Shown here: positions 11,601 through 18,918 of the stretch, in pieces
Position numbering within the stretch: the stretch's first letter is position 1
Layout of the letters: each line of letters starts with the position of its first letter
Source: a virus
DNA length: 50,977 bases
Virus record (IMG/VR): IMGVR_UViG_3300045733_000207
Span: 1-50,977 of that record
Direction: 5' to 3' (one strand)
Position numbers and translations under genes: made by a program
The notes under the pieces: generated by a model
Seen by the model: only the letters and a program-made list of their open reading frames with translations
Databases searched by the model: none
What the model was told of the DNA's origin: nothing

Positions 11601-12317
11601 GGTGTAAACATCTTTACTGGTAGAAGCAAACTCAAAAATGCTGGAGGTTCAGTCAGGTTACTCGGTGCTCCTAGTTTCTTGAAATCGGCATTTGAATTGA
11701 TGGCGTTCAAACCTATATGGGGTGCAAAGACTGCCGAAGCAAGAATGGTTTTTGCCAAAGAATACGCACGCATAGGTGGCGTTATGACAATGATGTATCT
11801 GTTGGCGCATAAAGCTGGTGCGGACATTGATTTTCACCCTACCTCAGGCAAGTTTGGAGACATTACCCTTCCCGGCGGGTACTATTTCAATCCATTCAAC
11901 TACGTCAAATCGAAGTTGGTCTTTACCGCTCGCATGATTCAAGACTTGTCGGCAACCGCTGGTGCGCTCAGTACTGGAACGAATCGCAAAACAAACAACC
12001 CTTATAGTGCCGATTCTGGAAAGACTGTGTTCAGGTTTGCTCAGAGCGTGGCGCATCCCGGAGCAAGTTCAACGTTAAGCGCATTCACTGGTCGTCAATT
12101 CAGTGGAGAGCCGGTGACGAAAACAAGTATGGCAAAGGATGCACTTGCGCCACTGTCGCCATCGCAGACATTTGATTATATGGGTGAAGGCAAGAACAAA
12201 ACGGGCGGAGCGATTATGTCAATCCTGAATCTTGTGGGCTTCCCCGTCGGAATTGATTATGAAGATAAATCCAGACATACCAAGCCCAGTGTCCCTAAAG
12301 CTCCGAGTCCATATTGA
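5625..12317 (+). CDS. Giant polyvalent protein with two ADP-ribosyltransferase-like domains
   Basis: 2230 residues. Three DYDELL(N/K)Y motifs (residues 4, 25, 51) sit between Pro-rich linkers. Hydrophobic helices near 190-330 could contact membrane. Residues about 445-550 and 604-718 look like ADP-ribosyltransferase (ART-PolyVal) domains. The first has VYRAIP (R489), GDWVTVNKDYAEQHG and HEQGYYP; the second has YRGIPPEG (R607), GDTFYSASKGVADEYA and GYDGIYYENG followed by PELHVF. Long helices and coiled coil occupy about 1250-1680. The last 390 residues (from RYAFDNSILGRQGWWMLLSHP) resemble the C-terminal LPD38-type domain of phage polyvalent proteins. Such proteins are packaged and injected, so an internal virion effector acting early on host targets is likely. 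I see no lysozyme or transglycosylase motif. Family names are from memory. Confidence 0.65.
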   Translation: MDTDYDELLNYKPTQSATAVAPSSDYDELLKYQPPKPPQVQPPVQPPTESDYDELLNYKTPTPTPTPPPDPYFAGMVDKFNQGYNALQTVSGFVSGVAQNREAERQSYLTEDQKLAERMKDARREYVAAPVGSPEAVAAQRQPELGKKAQGVDVNQRPSLVARAVEQYGTAATPDFAFKMWGMSPVSESGEAQTPGEVATDFLAQTAGTLTGFGAVSGGLKLITKAFKIPTYVAQLASLYKTAPKLAKIADAGLRNATLFGTHSQIYIPVDTTVTERAKALGQSQIDAALFTGAGLAPKLLQTPAMAGVGWVMAGENASQEDRAVSMATMVLLHLMGQGAERIKAIRETSDILKETGVNNPVELAVTVLDGITPEQIDSVKRQATKVPPSAVLNPPDRVGKFKRFGPRPAEQPVKSPIQREDYKGQHRPVTIEGGAARLDDLTPAFGLDIYGKDAVRYFGTGDTKLDGETVNILQSLKGKPDADVKVYRAIPKEVNETDLKQGDWVTVNKDYAEQHGQTTLGGNHKIITQTVRARDLTTNADSFHEQGYYPSEVLAPSETQIGEQPIVPQPTLPVQPRQPTQPIEAQATTTRPTAEPASILNTIWYRGIPPEGKDLASGDTFYSASKGVADEYASQLGQDKRGKVSEHGKDIMPKNPLVIESKEVLAENMGIDDPFNKDFDAKAKAYAQDKGYDGIYYENGTTDFNTGELPPELHVFPQPTPAAPPTPAKAPAVQDKGETLIPSLVKTVVTNHPLYGHQPMEILEEYHDSYITKTEGGHIAVVSKDGTTVFFPAMDEDVKPRRIIKSADNVETARKYLDWRVAAEAKNKLIADRQRNATIPEQKAPVTQTAPIFKTATKPATRTDIKKARFFELRDMAKSAKYESGETAFDHRQGNSQKDLLNAVLEHRRWYNESMGKKERAPISKETRAKLSRAAVDRKYREDEIAQLDSVAAEAYRNGDNETARNAAMAANELRGKTEDVTLDSLKPGDTFTLDGEQHRVMAETDTSLRIKDGVEFSIPYEQDGIIIDKGSLKHNQPPEVVKATEPKAPGELFSESEKPFNLAQESSLDNAVVMAEQAKTAAQKAQQETAQVKMDLTGQPPDSPYQVGQTVKLAGKNPRTAVITKISTDTETGDVYYDLKPNKGDPIGNATERDFKALKTPAPTMDQILAKQRAAKVSPLDKLSANERAAVEQMNISEGEKKKVAERMLAKKMGPGAANPEDISESFGLQERVIAPLNEALGRKPEVKGEPVSDETVTKQALDNINADPNHVTNLVKNLQSNPHPLNNLEVVTLSVGANKLLQVRNAAAERTNQAAAKGDEPARIKAQEEFMLAAKEVDDILDVTARGHDKSVSEMGRALRQLRVLRDEEFKVITMESNLKARQGGKPLTPEQMAEVQRLHGEWVKAQGEVETGKTERTKAATDTTMRDIEQKARKQSKVDPDKVLTRIRNALAADPELTVADMQTDLQKLALYLEQKNIDANKGKSTLTHEELVTQLHELIRREMPTVRPDEIRDALTGYGQVRYPSKDVAKTALRGHKAELLKVAPLETVQKNIAELQTKAKQAEIEATKHTGYQRDQATARARELTKQLNNAMKEQDRLMGELGIKPDDSAQRLKSGLDAKETRLTNEIADIDRAIAENKRLVKAQPSVLMNEKIKALEAKRAERKAQYDEIFPEQPITDQQRLDRAIKVAARSLADWTQRAIDAAAGKFKTKEPGKPLPESDKLMNIIKEREAAKVEVQRLRDIAFPKKSAHEIALQTYRTRTENRIKFLEDKMARNDFTTPQRDPLDISGEPKALAAQAKLGEIKQRYDNLKKQAWWNTLGHGEKTWVMAKGVYESIRNLRYAFDNSILGRQGWWMLLSHPKEVWAKAVLPSTAAASKTQSMKYAAEFDERPNHKNGFDDISGLSYNKADKSGNYLAADDRQELNVTRRVPGIDASGRMYATGANLIRGGAFDFFLANTKTGARLTRNPKNLSAQDKQFLKDIAQGVNIFTGRSKLKNAGGSVRLLGAPSFLKSAFELMAFKPIWGAKTAEARMVFAKEYARIGGVMTMMYLLAHKAGADIDFHPTSGKFGDITLPGGYYFNPFNYVKSKLVFTARMIQDLSATAGALSTGTNRKTNNPYSADSGKTVFRFAQSVAHPGASSTLSAFTGRQFSGEPVTKTSMAKDALAPLSPSQTFDYMGEGKNKTGGAIMSILNLVGFPVGIDYEDKSRHTKPSVPKAPSPY

Positions 12318-12342
12318 CGATAATTGACAGTTATGATATAGT
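12314..12342 (+). promoter_or_regulatory. Candidate sigma70-type promoter for the fibre gene
   Basis: TTGACG (12314-12319), a 17-bp spacer and TATAGT (12337-12342) match the consensus at 5 of 6 bases each. The expected start, near 12349, is only a few bases before the fibre ATG at 12352, so a message from here would be almost leaderless. The -35 overlaps the stop of the giant gene. This is a sequence match only. Confidence 0.35.
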
Positions 12343-12351
12343 GAGGTGCAA

Positions 12352-15309
12352 ATGAAAAAGTTGATGATGATATGTGCGATGTTGATTGGCGTGACGTTGA
12401 ACGTGGAAGCGTTCAACTATGATACTTACTCTGACTCTTTCAATGCAACTAATGTATCGTATGATTACGAAAACTTCTCCTACGATTTTTCGGGCTATTC
12501 GGACGTATTGATGACCAACACCTTTACGCCCGCCTTCGCGCATATCATGCTGCGCCTGAGTTATCCGCAACACAACGGCACGAGCTATCTGGACGTGACC
12601 AATGGCGTGACTACGGTTGGCTCAAACAGTTCCACGTGGAGTGCAATAATTTCGAGGACGAATTTTCCGCCAACCACGATCTACTTTGCGGAATATCTCG
12701 GTTTCGAGTCTCAAGCAACCAATGTTCCGGCCAGGGTCTTGGCTGCGGGTCGCGTCAACATCCACTACAGTATCTACCAAGGCACGGCGGCGGCTGGCTA
12801 CACGAATCCGCTTCAAGGTCAGATCATCATTGGTGTTGTAGGTACGAATGGGTTAATGGCGCAAGACATGTATGATCCGACTGGCGCACAGTTGCCGGTT
12901 GTGTTTACAAATGATTCAAGACTTAGTGATACTCGTGTCCCTACAGCGGCATGGCAGAACATTATTAATGCCAGCACGAATCAGACTGTTGTGAACAGCA
13001 ACACATTCTACGCTGTTGATGTATCGCTTGCGACACAGATCAATACCAACACAGCATCTATAACGAACGAGGCCGCGCTCAGAACTGCGGCAGATTCTTC
13101 ACTTACCATGCAGGTAAGTACGAACAAAGCGAGCATTACCAATGAGGCGGCATTACGAATATTGGCAGATGCTTCATTGACTTCACAGATTGGCACGAAT
13201 ACCGCGAGTATCACAAACGAGGCCGCGCTAAGGATAGTGGGTGACAATACTGGCACGAACTACACGTATGCCGTTAGTAATGCGCTCAGAACGGCACTCA
13301 GTTCAGCGACCAACCAGACTCTAGCCAACAGCAATGCACTCAACGCAGTTGATGTGTCGTTGACGGCACAGATAGTCAGTAACGATACCGACATCGCTGC
13401 GGGCTTTACGACTCAGATTCAACATACCGCAAGCATCACGTCGCTGACTTCTCAGATCAACACCAACACTGCCAGCATTACGAATGAAGCTGCTAACAGG
13501 GCTGCGGCTGATATTGTCGGTACGAACTACACGTATGGCGTCAGTAACGTCTTGCATGTGGTTGACACGAATCTGCAAGATCAGATTACAGCGATAGGTA
13601 ACGCTTATTCGACAAATTCGTATCTATTCCCGCGCCTTGTTGTGTCCGATCCTACTCAACAGGGTGGCGAAATGGTGACAAATGGCAGTTTCACGAGTGA
13701 CTCAGGCGGCTGGATATTGACGAACGCTTACTGGTCAGGCGGTCATATGTATGTCAACGCCGGACTCACAGCGACCATTACACAGAGCAATACTACGGCA
13801 ATCACCAATGGCCGTATCTACGTCGTGCGGGTTACGAAGGGGACGACGAATGGCACACTGTCAACCTTCTTTGCGGGTAACAGTACAACGAATATGGCAC
13901 TTGGCGTGAACAGTAACAATCTGGTGTGCATGAATGCCAGTAACGACTTGGTCATTACCTGTACTGGCGGTGGGGCTGGTACATGGATAGACGATGTAAG
14001 CATCAAGCAGATCACGAATGGCAGTGCATATGTGGCTGGCGATCTGTACGTGGGCGGCAACTTCATTGGGACACATGCTTATGCGCTGTCAAGTGAGGTT
14101 ACGGCGGAAGCAGACCGGGCGCAGGTGGCAGAGGCGTTGATGGTGCAGACGAATGTCTATACCAATGCTGTCAACATCTTCGGAAACAACCACATTTGGA
14201 AGGCGTCCTACACGAATCTTGTTCCAGCATTGGCAGCGGCAACATATGGGGATACGTTAATACTTTCCCCCGGTATTCATGTCGCAGGTACATTCTCGTT
14301 TCCATCTAATATCTGTGTGATAGGTCAAGGAGTGGATAATACCATCATATCTAATACAGCCGCCGATAGTGCTTTCAAACTATCACCTGGTTCAATTTAT
14401 TTTAGGAATATTTATTTCAAGGGACATGGGCAGACAACTCTTCCTATGTTTCCTTTGGTTAACTCAACAGCGTCAACAGATGTTCATTTTGACAACTGTA
14501 TCGCAACTAATCTTACCGTGAGTTCACCAACAACATGTTTCTCGTCGTACAATAACACAAATGATTTCTACCTGAACTCGTCAACTATTTACGGACAGTT
14601 CTACAGAGTATCGGACACCTTTGGTAAGGTTAGATTATACATTTCCGGTCTTTCTTATTTTGAAAATCCCACATCAGAATATGGAGGGGGCGCAACAAAT
14701 TACTATGGTGCCAGTGAAACAAATTACTTTGGGCTATCAACACATGTGGGTGATGTGGTTGCACATTCCATTTGGTTACCAGGAAATTATCCGAATGATG
14801 GGCGGTTGAATCTTGGCAATAACACAAATACGTATGTGGCAGACCAAGGCGCGCCGGGAGTACCGACATGGTATTTGTACGTTAATGGTGTCAATACACT
14901 TCGATCATATTCCAACATAGTTGAACTTTTTCAAGGCATGGCGTTTTACAACAATCCGGTTGGCGGCGAAGGCCTCGACATGCAGGGTCGGATCATAGAC
15001 TCGCTGGCAAACGGAACCAACGATGAGGCTGTGAATTATTACCAGTTGACGAACGCTGTCAGCGGCATGGTGAGCAATAATCAGCAGGGCGTGACGTTCG
15101 GCGGCCAGATCACGAGTGCGGCCACGGCCGGTAACTCCACACAATTGCTCGGTCAGGTTGCGGGGTATTATCGCTTGGCTCAGACCATCACCAATGCCCC
15201 GTTTAACACTGTCGGGCTTGGGGTGATGTGTCTTGGCACGAACTACAACGGGAGCAACGGCGTATTCTGGGCTGTTGGAACAACCAATTACATTATGACG
15301 TTCCCATGA
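12352..15309 (+). CDS. Tail fibre-like protein with signal peptide, heptad repeats and beta helix
   Basis: 985 residues from ATG 12352, preceded by GAGGTG; an in-frame GTG at 12346 is possible. The N-terminus (MKKLMMICAMLIGVTLNVEA) is a textbook Sec signal peptide, odd for a virion fibre. Residues about 215-420 hold repeats of the form QINTNTASITNEAALR.AAD, typical of trimeric fibre shafts. About 440-560 (GGEMVTNGSF...WIDDVSI) resembles a carbohydrate-binding jelly roll. About 620-760 (TLILSPGIHVAGTF.., VIGQGVDNTII) looks like a right-handed beta helix. Later Asn/Thr/Gly-rich strands complete a fibre-like protein. It probably binds host glycans. The last bases overlap the next start (ATGA), so the two are coupled. 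Confidence 0.7.
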   Translation: MKKLMMICAMLIGVTLNVEAFNYDTYSDSFNATNVSYDYENFSYDFSGYSDVLMTNTFTPAFAHIMLRLSYPQHNGTSYLDVTNGVTTVGSNSSTWSAIISRTNFPPTTIYFAEYLGFESQATNVPARVLAAGRVNIHYSIYQGTAAAGYTNPLQGQIIIGVVGTNGLMAQDMYDPTGAQLPVVFTNDSRLSDTRVPTAAWQNIINASTNQTVVNSNTFYAVDVSLATQINTNTASITNEAALRTAADSSLTMQVSTNKASITNEAALRILADASLTSQIGTNTASITNEAALRIVGDNTGTNYTYAVSNALRTALSSATNQTLANSNALNAVDVSLTAQIVSNDTDIAAGFTTQIQHTASITSLTSQINTNTASITNEAANRAAADIVGTNYTYGVSNVLHVVDTNLQDQITAIGNAYSTNSYLFPRLVVSDPTQQGGEMVTNGSFTSDSGGWILTNAYWSGGHMYVNAGLTATITQSNTTAITNGRIYVVRVTKGTTNGTLSTFFAGNSTTNMALGVNSNNLVCMNASNDLVITCTGGGAGTWIDDVSIKQITNGSAYVAGDLYVGGNFIGTHAYALSSEVTAEADRAQVAEALMVQTNVYTNAVNIFGNNHIWKASYTNLVPALAAATYGDTLILSPGIHVAGTFSFPSNICVIGQGVDNTIISNTAADSAFKLSPGSIYFRNIYFKGHGQTTLPMFPLVNSTASTDVHFDNCIATNLTVSSPTTCFSSYNNTNDFYLNSSTIYGQFYRVSDTFGKVRLYISGLSYFENPTSEYGGGATNYYGASETNYFGLSTHVGDVVAHSIWLPGNYPNDGRLNLGNNTNTYVADQGAPGVPTWYLYVNGVNTLRSYSNIVELFQGMAFYNNPVGGEGLDMQGRIIDSLANGTNDEAVNYYQLTNAVSGMVSNNQQGVTFGGQITSAATAGNSTQLLGQVAGYYRLAQTITNAPFNTVGLGVMCLGTNYNGSNGVFWAVGTTNYIMTFP

Positions 15310-16187
15310 GAAAATTACTCACAATAGTTATTGTGTGCCTCATTGCCGCAACAGCGTTTGCGGTGGACGTGTTTCTCGGACGGCAACAGGACATCACATG
15401 GACGGGCGAAGGGACTACGCGGGTCGCACAATGGGGAAGTGTGGCTCCGCCTGCATGGACTGACCCCCTCCCTCAACTGGCTTGGTACGCATTCGAGGCA
15501 ACCAACGCCACGCAGACACTTGACCTATCCGGCAACGGTTACAACGGCGGCAACATGCCGACCGTAGCTACTGGCCCCGCATGGACGACACTGTACACAA
15601 ATGGAAATGGCCGGGTCGAACATGGTTACACGTTCGACGGCGCGGATGACGGGCTGAAAATCGCCGATAACACGCCAATGAGTTTCGTTTCAGGTACGAC
15701 AGACCTGCCGTTGACAATGGCAGCGTGGATATATCCGCACAGTTTCGGGAGCGTTGTTCAGATAATTGTTGGCAAACAGGACAGCGTAGTTTCAGAGTGG
15801 CTCTTCATGACACGTCCAACCAGCAACTTGTCATGGCTTACCCAAAACACGGGAGCTACGGTCACATGGTCGTGCAACACTTACACGAACAGCCTCGCAC
15901 TCAACACATGGTATCACGTCGCTGTCGTTTCGACAGGAAAAACAAATGCGACACTATACATCAACGGCGTTACTCCAACCAATACCTACATCCTCGAATC
16001 AGGCAGTTACGCTTCCCGGAGTGATACTGTTTGCAAGCCGTACATTGGCCGACGCGAAGATACCTCGAACCCCCGTTATTTCGACGGCGTGATTGACGAT
16101 GTGCGCATGTACACTCAGGCGCTAACCTCAGCGCAAATTCTCACGCTCTACCAGAACACAATCACCAACATTTCAACGGGATACTGA
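15306..16187 (+). CDS. Secreted LamG (concanavalin A-like) domain protein
   Basis: 293 residues from ATG 15306, which overlaps the previous stop. This start gives a clean signal peptide (MRKLLTIVIVCLIAATAFA), unlike the upstream in-frame start at 15228. Residues about 55-285 form a Laminin_G_3-type jelly roll: LAWYAFEAT, TLDLSGNGYNG, YTFDGADDGLKI, TMAAWIYP, WYHVAVV, ATLYINGV and FDGVIDDVRMYTQAL are the usual strand motifs. LamG domains bind sugars or proteins. With the fibre gene just upstream, this is probably a receptor-binding or surface-adhesion component. The exported form is unusual for a phage. Confidence 0.75.
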   Translation: MRKLLTIVIVCLIAATAFAVDVFLGRQQDITWTGEGTTRVAQWGSVAPPAWTDPLPQLAWYAFEATNATQTLDLSGNGYNGGNMPTVATGPAWTTLYTNGNGRVEHGYTFDGADDGLKIADNTPMSFVSGTTDLPLTMAAWIYPHSFGSVVQIIVGKQDSVVSEWLFMTRPTSNLSWLTQNTGATVTWSCNTYTNSLALNTWYHVAVVSTGKTNATLYINGVTPTNTYILESGSYASRSDTVCKPYIGRREDTSNPRYFDGVIDDVRMYTQALTSAQILTLYQNTITNISTGY

Positions 16188-16188
16188 T

Positions 16189-16593
16189 ATGCGGAAACTG
16201 ATTATGCTTTTGGTCTTGATCGCCGCTCCGGTTCTGGCCGGGGACTACATCGTCCTTTGGCTCGATCTTCGTGCTTCAACTGCCGACAAGGTCACGGTTA
16301 GAGACGCGCTCAAGAATCAACTCAACGACCGGACTACGATCCCCTTTGCTGATTTGCCCACATGGGAACTGATAGCCAACCCGAACATTGCAGGTATGGT
16401 TTGTGCCATTTCGCGGGATCAGGTCAAGCGCTTGACGAACGACGTATCAAGGTTGACTCCGAATATCCTGAACACATGGGCAACGAATAATCTGGCACAA
16501 CCGCAATACCTGCGTTGGCGCAGCGGCGATGATCCTTTGGCGGTACTGAGAGATGCGGGATTGCGGGTGAGGCAATCAGGGAGTGCACAATGA
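16189..16593 (+). CDS. Secreted protein of unknown function
   Basis: 134 residues with a signal peptide (MRKLIMLLVLIAAPVLAG, cleavage after VLA). The mature part contains short helices and an RWRSGDDPLAVLRDAG segment near the C-terminus. The N-terminus closely resembles that of the LamG protein one base upstream, so the export signal may have been duplicated. The stop overlaps the next start (ATGA). No family is recognised. Confidence 0.6.
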   Translation: MRKLIMLLVLIAAPVLAGDYIVLWLDLRASTADKVTVRDALKNQLNDRTTIPFADLPTWELIANPNIAGMVCAISRDQVKRLTNDVSRLTPNILNTWATNNLAQPQYLRWRSGDDPLAVLRDAGLRVRQSGSAQ

Positions 16594-16817
16594 CCAACCC
16601 AATCCAGCTTGAAGATCATCCGACGCCGTGGGGGCAGGTGGAAAATGAAACCCGCGTGGCAATGGAATTGCCGGACGGTCACATGATTGTAGGGCGCAAA
16701 GTGTGGTTCGATCTGTTCGTGCCGGATGACCGGGAGCATGAGCGGATACGGCTTAGCCCGGAGTGTCCGGTGTATCAGGAGCAGAAAGCGTTTACCGTGG
16801 AGGTAAAGAAAATATGA
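16590..16817 (+). CDS. Hypothetical protein, 75 residues
   Basis: A soluble-looking small protein with no signal peptide or membrane segment. It overlaps both neighbours by 4 bases (ATGA), so it is part of the coupled operon running from the fibre to the hydrolases. I do not recognise it. Confidence 0.6.
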   Translation: MTNPIQLEDHPTPWGQVENETRVAMELPDGHMIVGRKVWFDLFVPDDREHERIRLSPECPVYQEQKAFTVEVKKI

Positions 16818-17047
16818 CTACGCTCGCATGTGTCGCGACGATCCTTGTCGGGCTGGCGCTTGGCCTGTTGTGGTTTGTGGCGTACTGCCGGAAGTGCCAT
16901 TTCAGAAATGTTAAGTCTGACGACGCTGAACTGTTGGCGATCTTCCACCGATCGGTGACGCAATGCGGTGTGAAGCAGTTCCCGGACTTGGCAAACGAGC
17001 ACGATGCAAGGGCGCTGAAACACAAGTTCAAGGTGAAACTGGAATGA
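16814..17047 (+). CDS. Small membrane protein, holin candidate
   Basis: 77 residues from ATG 16814, preceded by GGAGGTAAAG and overlapping the previous stop. One N-terminal membrane helix (LACVATILVGLALGLLWFVAY) is followed by a basic soluble tail with three Cys. The small size and membrane segment in an operon with peptidases and lipoproteins fit a lysis role (holin, antiholin or inner-membrane spanin), but no family motif identifies which. Confidence 0.5.
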   Translation: MTTLACVATILVGLALGLLWFVAYCRKCHFRNVKSDDAELLAIFHRSVTQCGVKQFPDLANEHDARALKHKFKVKLE

Positions 17048-17169
17048 GCAAACTGATATGGCTGTTGGTTGTGGCGGGGATCATTGTCCTGCTCGCCGTG
17101 GCATCAACGATATTCCTGTTCTACTTGATACGAGACGCGGCGAAGAAATACCAAGGGAAGGGGTACTGA
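17044..17169 (+). CDS. 41-residue single-pass membrane peptide
   Basis: Begins in an ATGA overlap with the previous stop. It is almost entirely one membrane helix (LIWLLVVAGIIVLLAVASTI) followed by a short basic tail ending KKYQGKGY. Tiny single-pass proteins next to holin candidates often act as holins or their regulators. Position and coupling support it as a gene. Confidence 0.55.
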   Translation: MSKLIWLLVVAGIIVLLAVASTIFLFYLIRDAAKKYQGKGY

Positions 17170-17170
17170 G

Positions 17171-17632
17171 ATGAGCATTGACGACATATCCTTCAAGCTC
17201 GGCCAGATAGATGAAAAGCTTGAAACCATTGTTGCAACACAGTTGGATATTTCGGTAAACGGCTGTCATCTTGGTCAGGCGCATACGCGGCAAATTGCCA
17301 AGTTACAGGACAAGTCCGGGGTGAAGAAAGCGGAAAATAGTAATTGGGTGGAAGTTACGAAGAATGGGATCAAAGCAGGCGGATTCCCGGCTCTCATCTT
17401 GATACTCTTGGGATGGTTGACATGGAACCAATCTCATCAGAATAGTTCGGCTGTGATTAGTCGTGACGAGATTGCTCAGGTTGTTCAGATTCAGATGCAC
17501 CAGATGGCGCGGGACAACGTCAAACTCTTGGCGAACGGCGAATCAACCAAGCAGGAATTCAAGAAACAAACTGTAGCGAGAACGGAATTGGAAGGCAGGA
17601 TCATGGACAAAGTCATGGAGGAAAAGAAATGA
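17171..17632 (+). CDS. Membrane protein with N-terminal coil, holin-like
   Basis: 153 residues, AAGGGG 8 bases before the ATG. The N-terminus looks like a coiled coil (FKLGQIDEKLETIVATQLDI). One membrane helix (FPALILILLGWLTW) lies near residue 75, and the C-terminal half is charged and helical. A coil-helix-coil layout of this size is seen in phage holins and in membrane-anchored accessory lysis proteins. It overlaps the next gene by 4 bases. Confidence 0.5.
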   Translation: MSIDDISFKLGQIDEKLETIVATQLDISVNGCHLGQAHTRQIAKLQDKSGVKKAENSNWVEVTKNGIKAGGFPALILILLGWLTWNQSHQNSSAVISRDEIAQVVQIQMHQMARDNVKLLANGESTKQEFKKQTVARTELEGRIMDKVMEEKK

Positions 17633-18306
17633 ACTTACCGAGATGGGCGTGGACAATTATTGCAGTTGTGATCGTAATCATCCTGTTTGTGATACTCAAG
17701 GTTGAACATGAGTATTGGCAGAGGTGGATTCCATATTACTCAGGGACTTGTCAACTAAGGAGCAAGGCAATGAAACGACGGATAACAGCGCTGGCGATTC
17801 TTGGCTATCTCATGGCGTGGTCATGCTTGCTCTATGTGGGCTGCAAGACGCCGGACTGGCCGCCGTGGGATCCGGACACGACTACGACAACTACGGTTCC
17901 GCCGGTTGTGCCGCCGGTGGTTGATGGGTTTGATTACAGCGCGGTTCAGTGGGTGAGTAATTTTCAAGGCCAGAACGCCAAAGAAGATTTGATCATCAGC
18001 GGTATGTCATGGAACGGAGCACAGTTGCATCTTGAGTGGAACCACAACAACTGGCCTGCGTTTGGTGATCAAGCGTGTAACGGTGAGTTGATCGTATTCT
18101 ACATTGTTGATGGATTCTGGTACGCTCAATACCTCGACTGGAAAACGGCAAGCCAACTGAGTTACAATTTCTCAGGTTTCAAGGATATGGTCAACGCGCC
18201 CGAACCACACGCCATAAATGGAACTCCGACAAAGGTCATGCTGTTGAGTTATGATAAAACGAAACGAAGCAACATCTTGGACTTTCCGGGAGGCTGGCCG
18301 CTATGA
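17629..18306 (+). CDS. Dual-start membrane protein / lipoprotein
   Basis: 225 residues from ATG 17629, which overlaps the previous stop and follows GGAGGAAAAG. The first 47 residues contain a membrane helix (WAWTIIAVVIVIILFVILKV). An internal in-frame ATG at 17770 has an excellent AAGGAG site 7 bases upstream and would give a 178-residue protein with its own signal peptide and a lipobox-like YVGC. A Thr/Pro linker (TTTTTTVPPVVPPVV) and a soluble beta-rich domain follow. Both forms may be made, one anchored by two helices and one as a lipoprotein. In this cluster an outer-membrane or spanin-like lysis role is plausible. The 18303 gene overlaps its stop. Confidence 0.55.
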   Translation: MNLPRWAWTIIAVVIVIILFVILKVEHEYWQRWIPYYSGTCQLRSKAMKRRITALAILGYLMAWSCLLYVGCKTPDWPPWDPDTTTTTTVPPVVPPVVDGFDYSAVQWVSNFQGQNAKEDLIISGMSWNGAQLHLEWNHNNWPAFGDQACNGELIVFYIVDGFWYAQYLDWKTASQLSYNFSGFKDMVNAPEPHAINGTPTKVMLLSYDKTKRSNILDFPGGWPL

Positions 18307-18449
18307 AGAAGGCTCCGAAGAAAACTTGCGGGAACTGCCGGGACATAGCGTGCTCCTGCCGTGGGTGCGAAGATGACGTGCGGTGTCCGGGCGGCAACCT
18401 GAAATGCTGGTTGGAAACTTGCAAAGACTGGACGGGGAAAACGAAATGA
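18303..18449 (+). CDS. 48-residue Cys-rich protein
   Basis: Begins and ends in ATGA overlaps, which supports it despite its size. Eight Cys in 48 residues (CGNC, CSCRGC, then RCPGG, KCW, TCK) suggest two zinc sites or disulfides. No signal peptide is visible, so zinc binding in the cytoplasm is more likely. Function unknown. Confidence 0.6.
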   Translation: MKKAPKKTCGNCRDIACSCRGCEDDVRCPGGNLKCWLETCKDWTGKTK

Positions 18450-18619
18450 GTAGAGATATACCATACGATCCTGAAGCCGTGTGTGAAGTGTGCGGCGCGA
18501 AGGGTGCTTATGACTTCATGGGCGACTTGCTTTGCGGGGAATGTATAACGACAGGCTTGAAAATACAGAGCAAGAACTACATGTTGACCAAGTTGGTGAC
18601 AGCACCGGCGAGCGTATAG
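18446..18619 (+). CDS. 57-residue zinc-ribbon protein
   Basis: Starts in an ATGA overlap. CEVC and CGEC, 14 residues apart, form a single zinc-ribbon-like site (CEVCGAKGAYDFMGDLLCGEC). It is one of many small CxxC proteins on this genome. No family assigned. Confidence 0.55.
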   Translation: MSRDIPYDPEAVCEVCGAKGAYDFMGDLLCGECITTGLKIQSKNYMLTKLVTAPASV

Positions 18620-18634
18620 GAGTATGGAAAAGAC

Positions 18635-18811
18635 ATGAAACGAACCACCAATTTGCTACTAACATGTACCATTTTAGTAGTTGCCGCATTCTGTTCTGGA
18701 TGCTTTATGTTCTACGACAACCCTGACGCACCGGATGTTGTGCCACCGATTGGCAGACCGGATGACTGGCCGGTTTATAAGATAACGAATGTGGTGGAGG
18801 TTGTAGAGTGA
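18635..18811 (+). CDS. Small Pro-rich lipoprotein, outer spanin candidate
   Basis: 58 residues. The signal peptide ends in FCSGC (lipobox-like, Cys23), giving a mature lipoprotein of 36 residues rich in Pro and Asp (DNPDAPDVVPPIGRP). Size, lipobox and Pro content match Rz1-type outer-membrane spanins, and the neighbourhood is a lysis cluster. There is no homology evidence. Its stop overlaps a GTG start (GTGA). Confidence 0.5.
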   Translation: MKRTTNLLLTCTILVVAAFCSGCFMFYDNPDAPDVVPPIGRPDDWPVYKITNVVEVVE

Positions 18812-18918
18812 AGCGGAAGTACGGTTGGATACCTGACATGAAAAACTCGCGCATTGCCAAACTGTTGCGAAGATTGCTGGCCAAGAAAGCGGAGGTCAAG
18901 AAGCATGAAAAGAGATAA
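18808..18918 (+). CDS. 36-residue basic peptide
   Basis: A GTG start overlaps the lipoprotein stop, and the end overlaps the peptidase start by 14 bases. Eleven Lys and six Arg make a strongly basic helix (RIAKLLRRLLAKKAEVKKHEKR). It may only serve to couple translation into the peptidase gene; its ribosome-covered 3' end contains the peptidase binding site. Confidence 0.35.
   Translation: MKRKYGWIPDMKNSRIAKLLRRLLAKKAEVKKHEKR

Noticed and set aside
12629-12640. Second parS-like core GTTCCACGTGGA
   Set aside because: Only 12 of 16 bases match and the outer bases break the palindrome; it is probably chance within the fibre gene.
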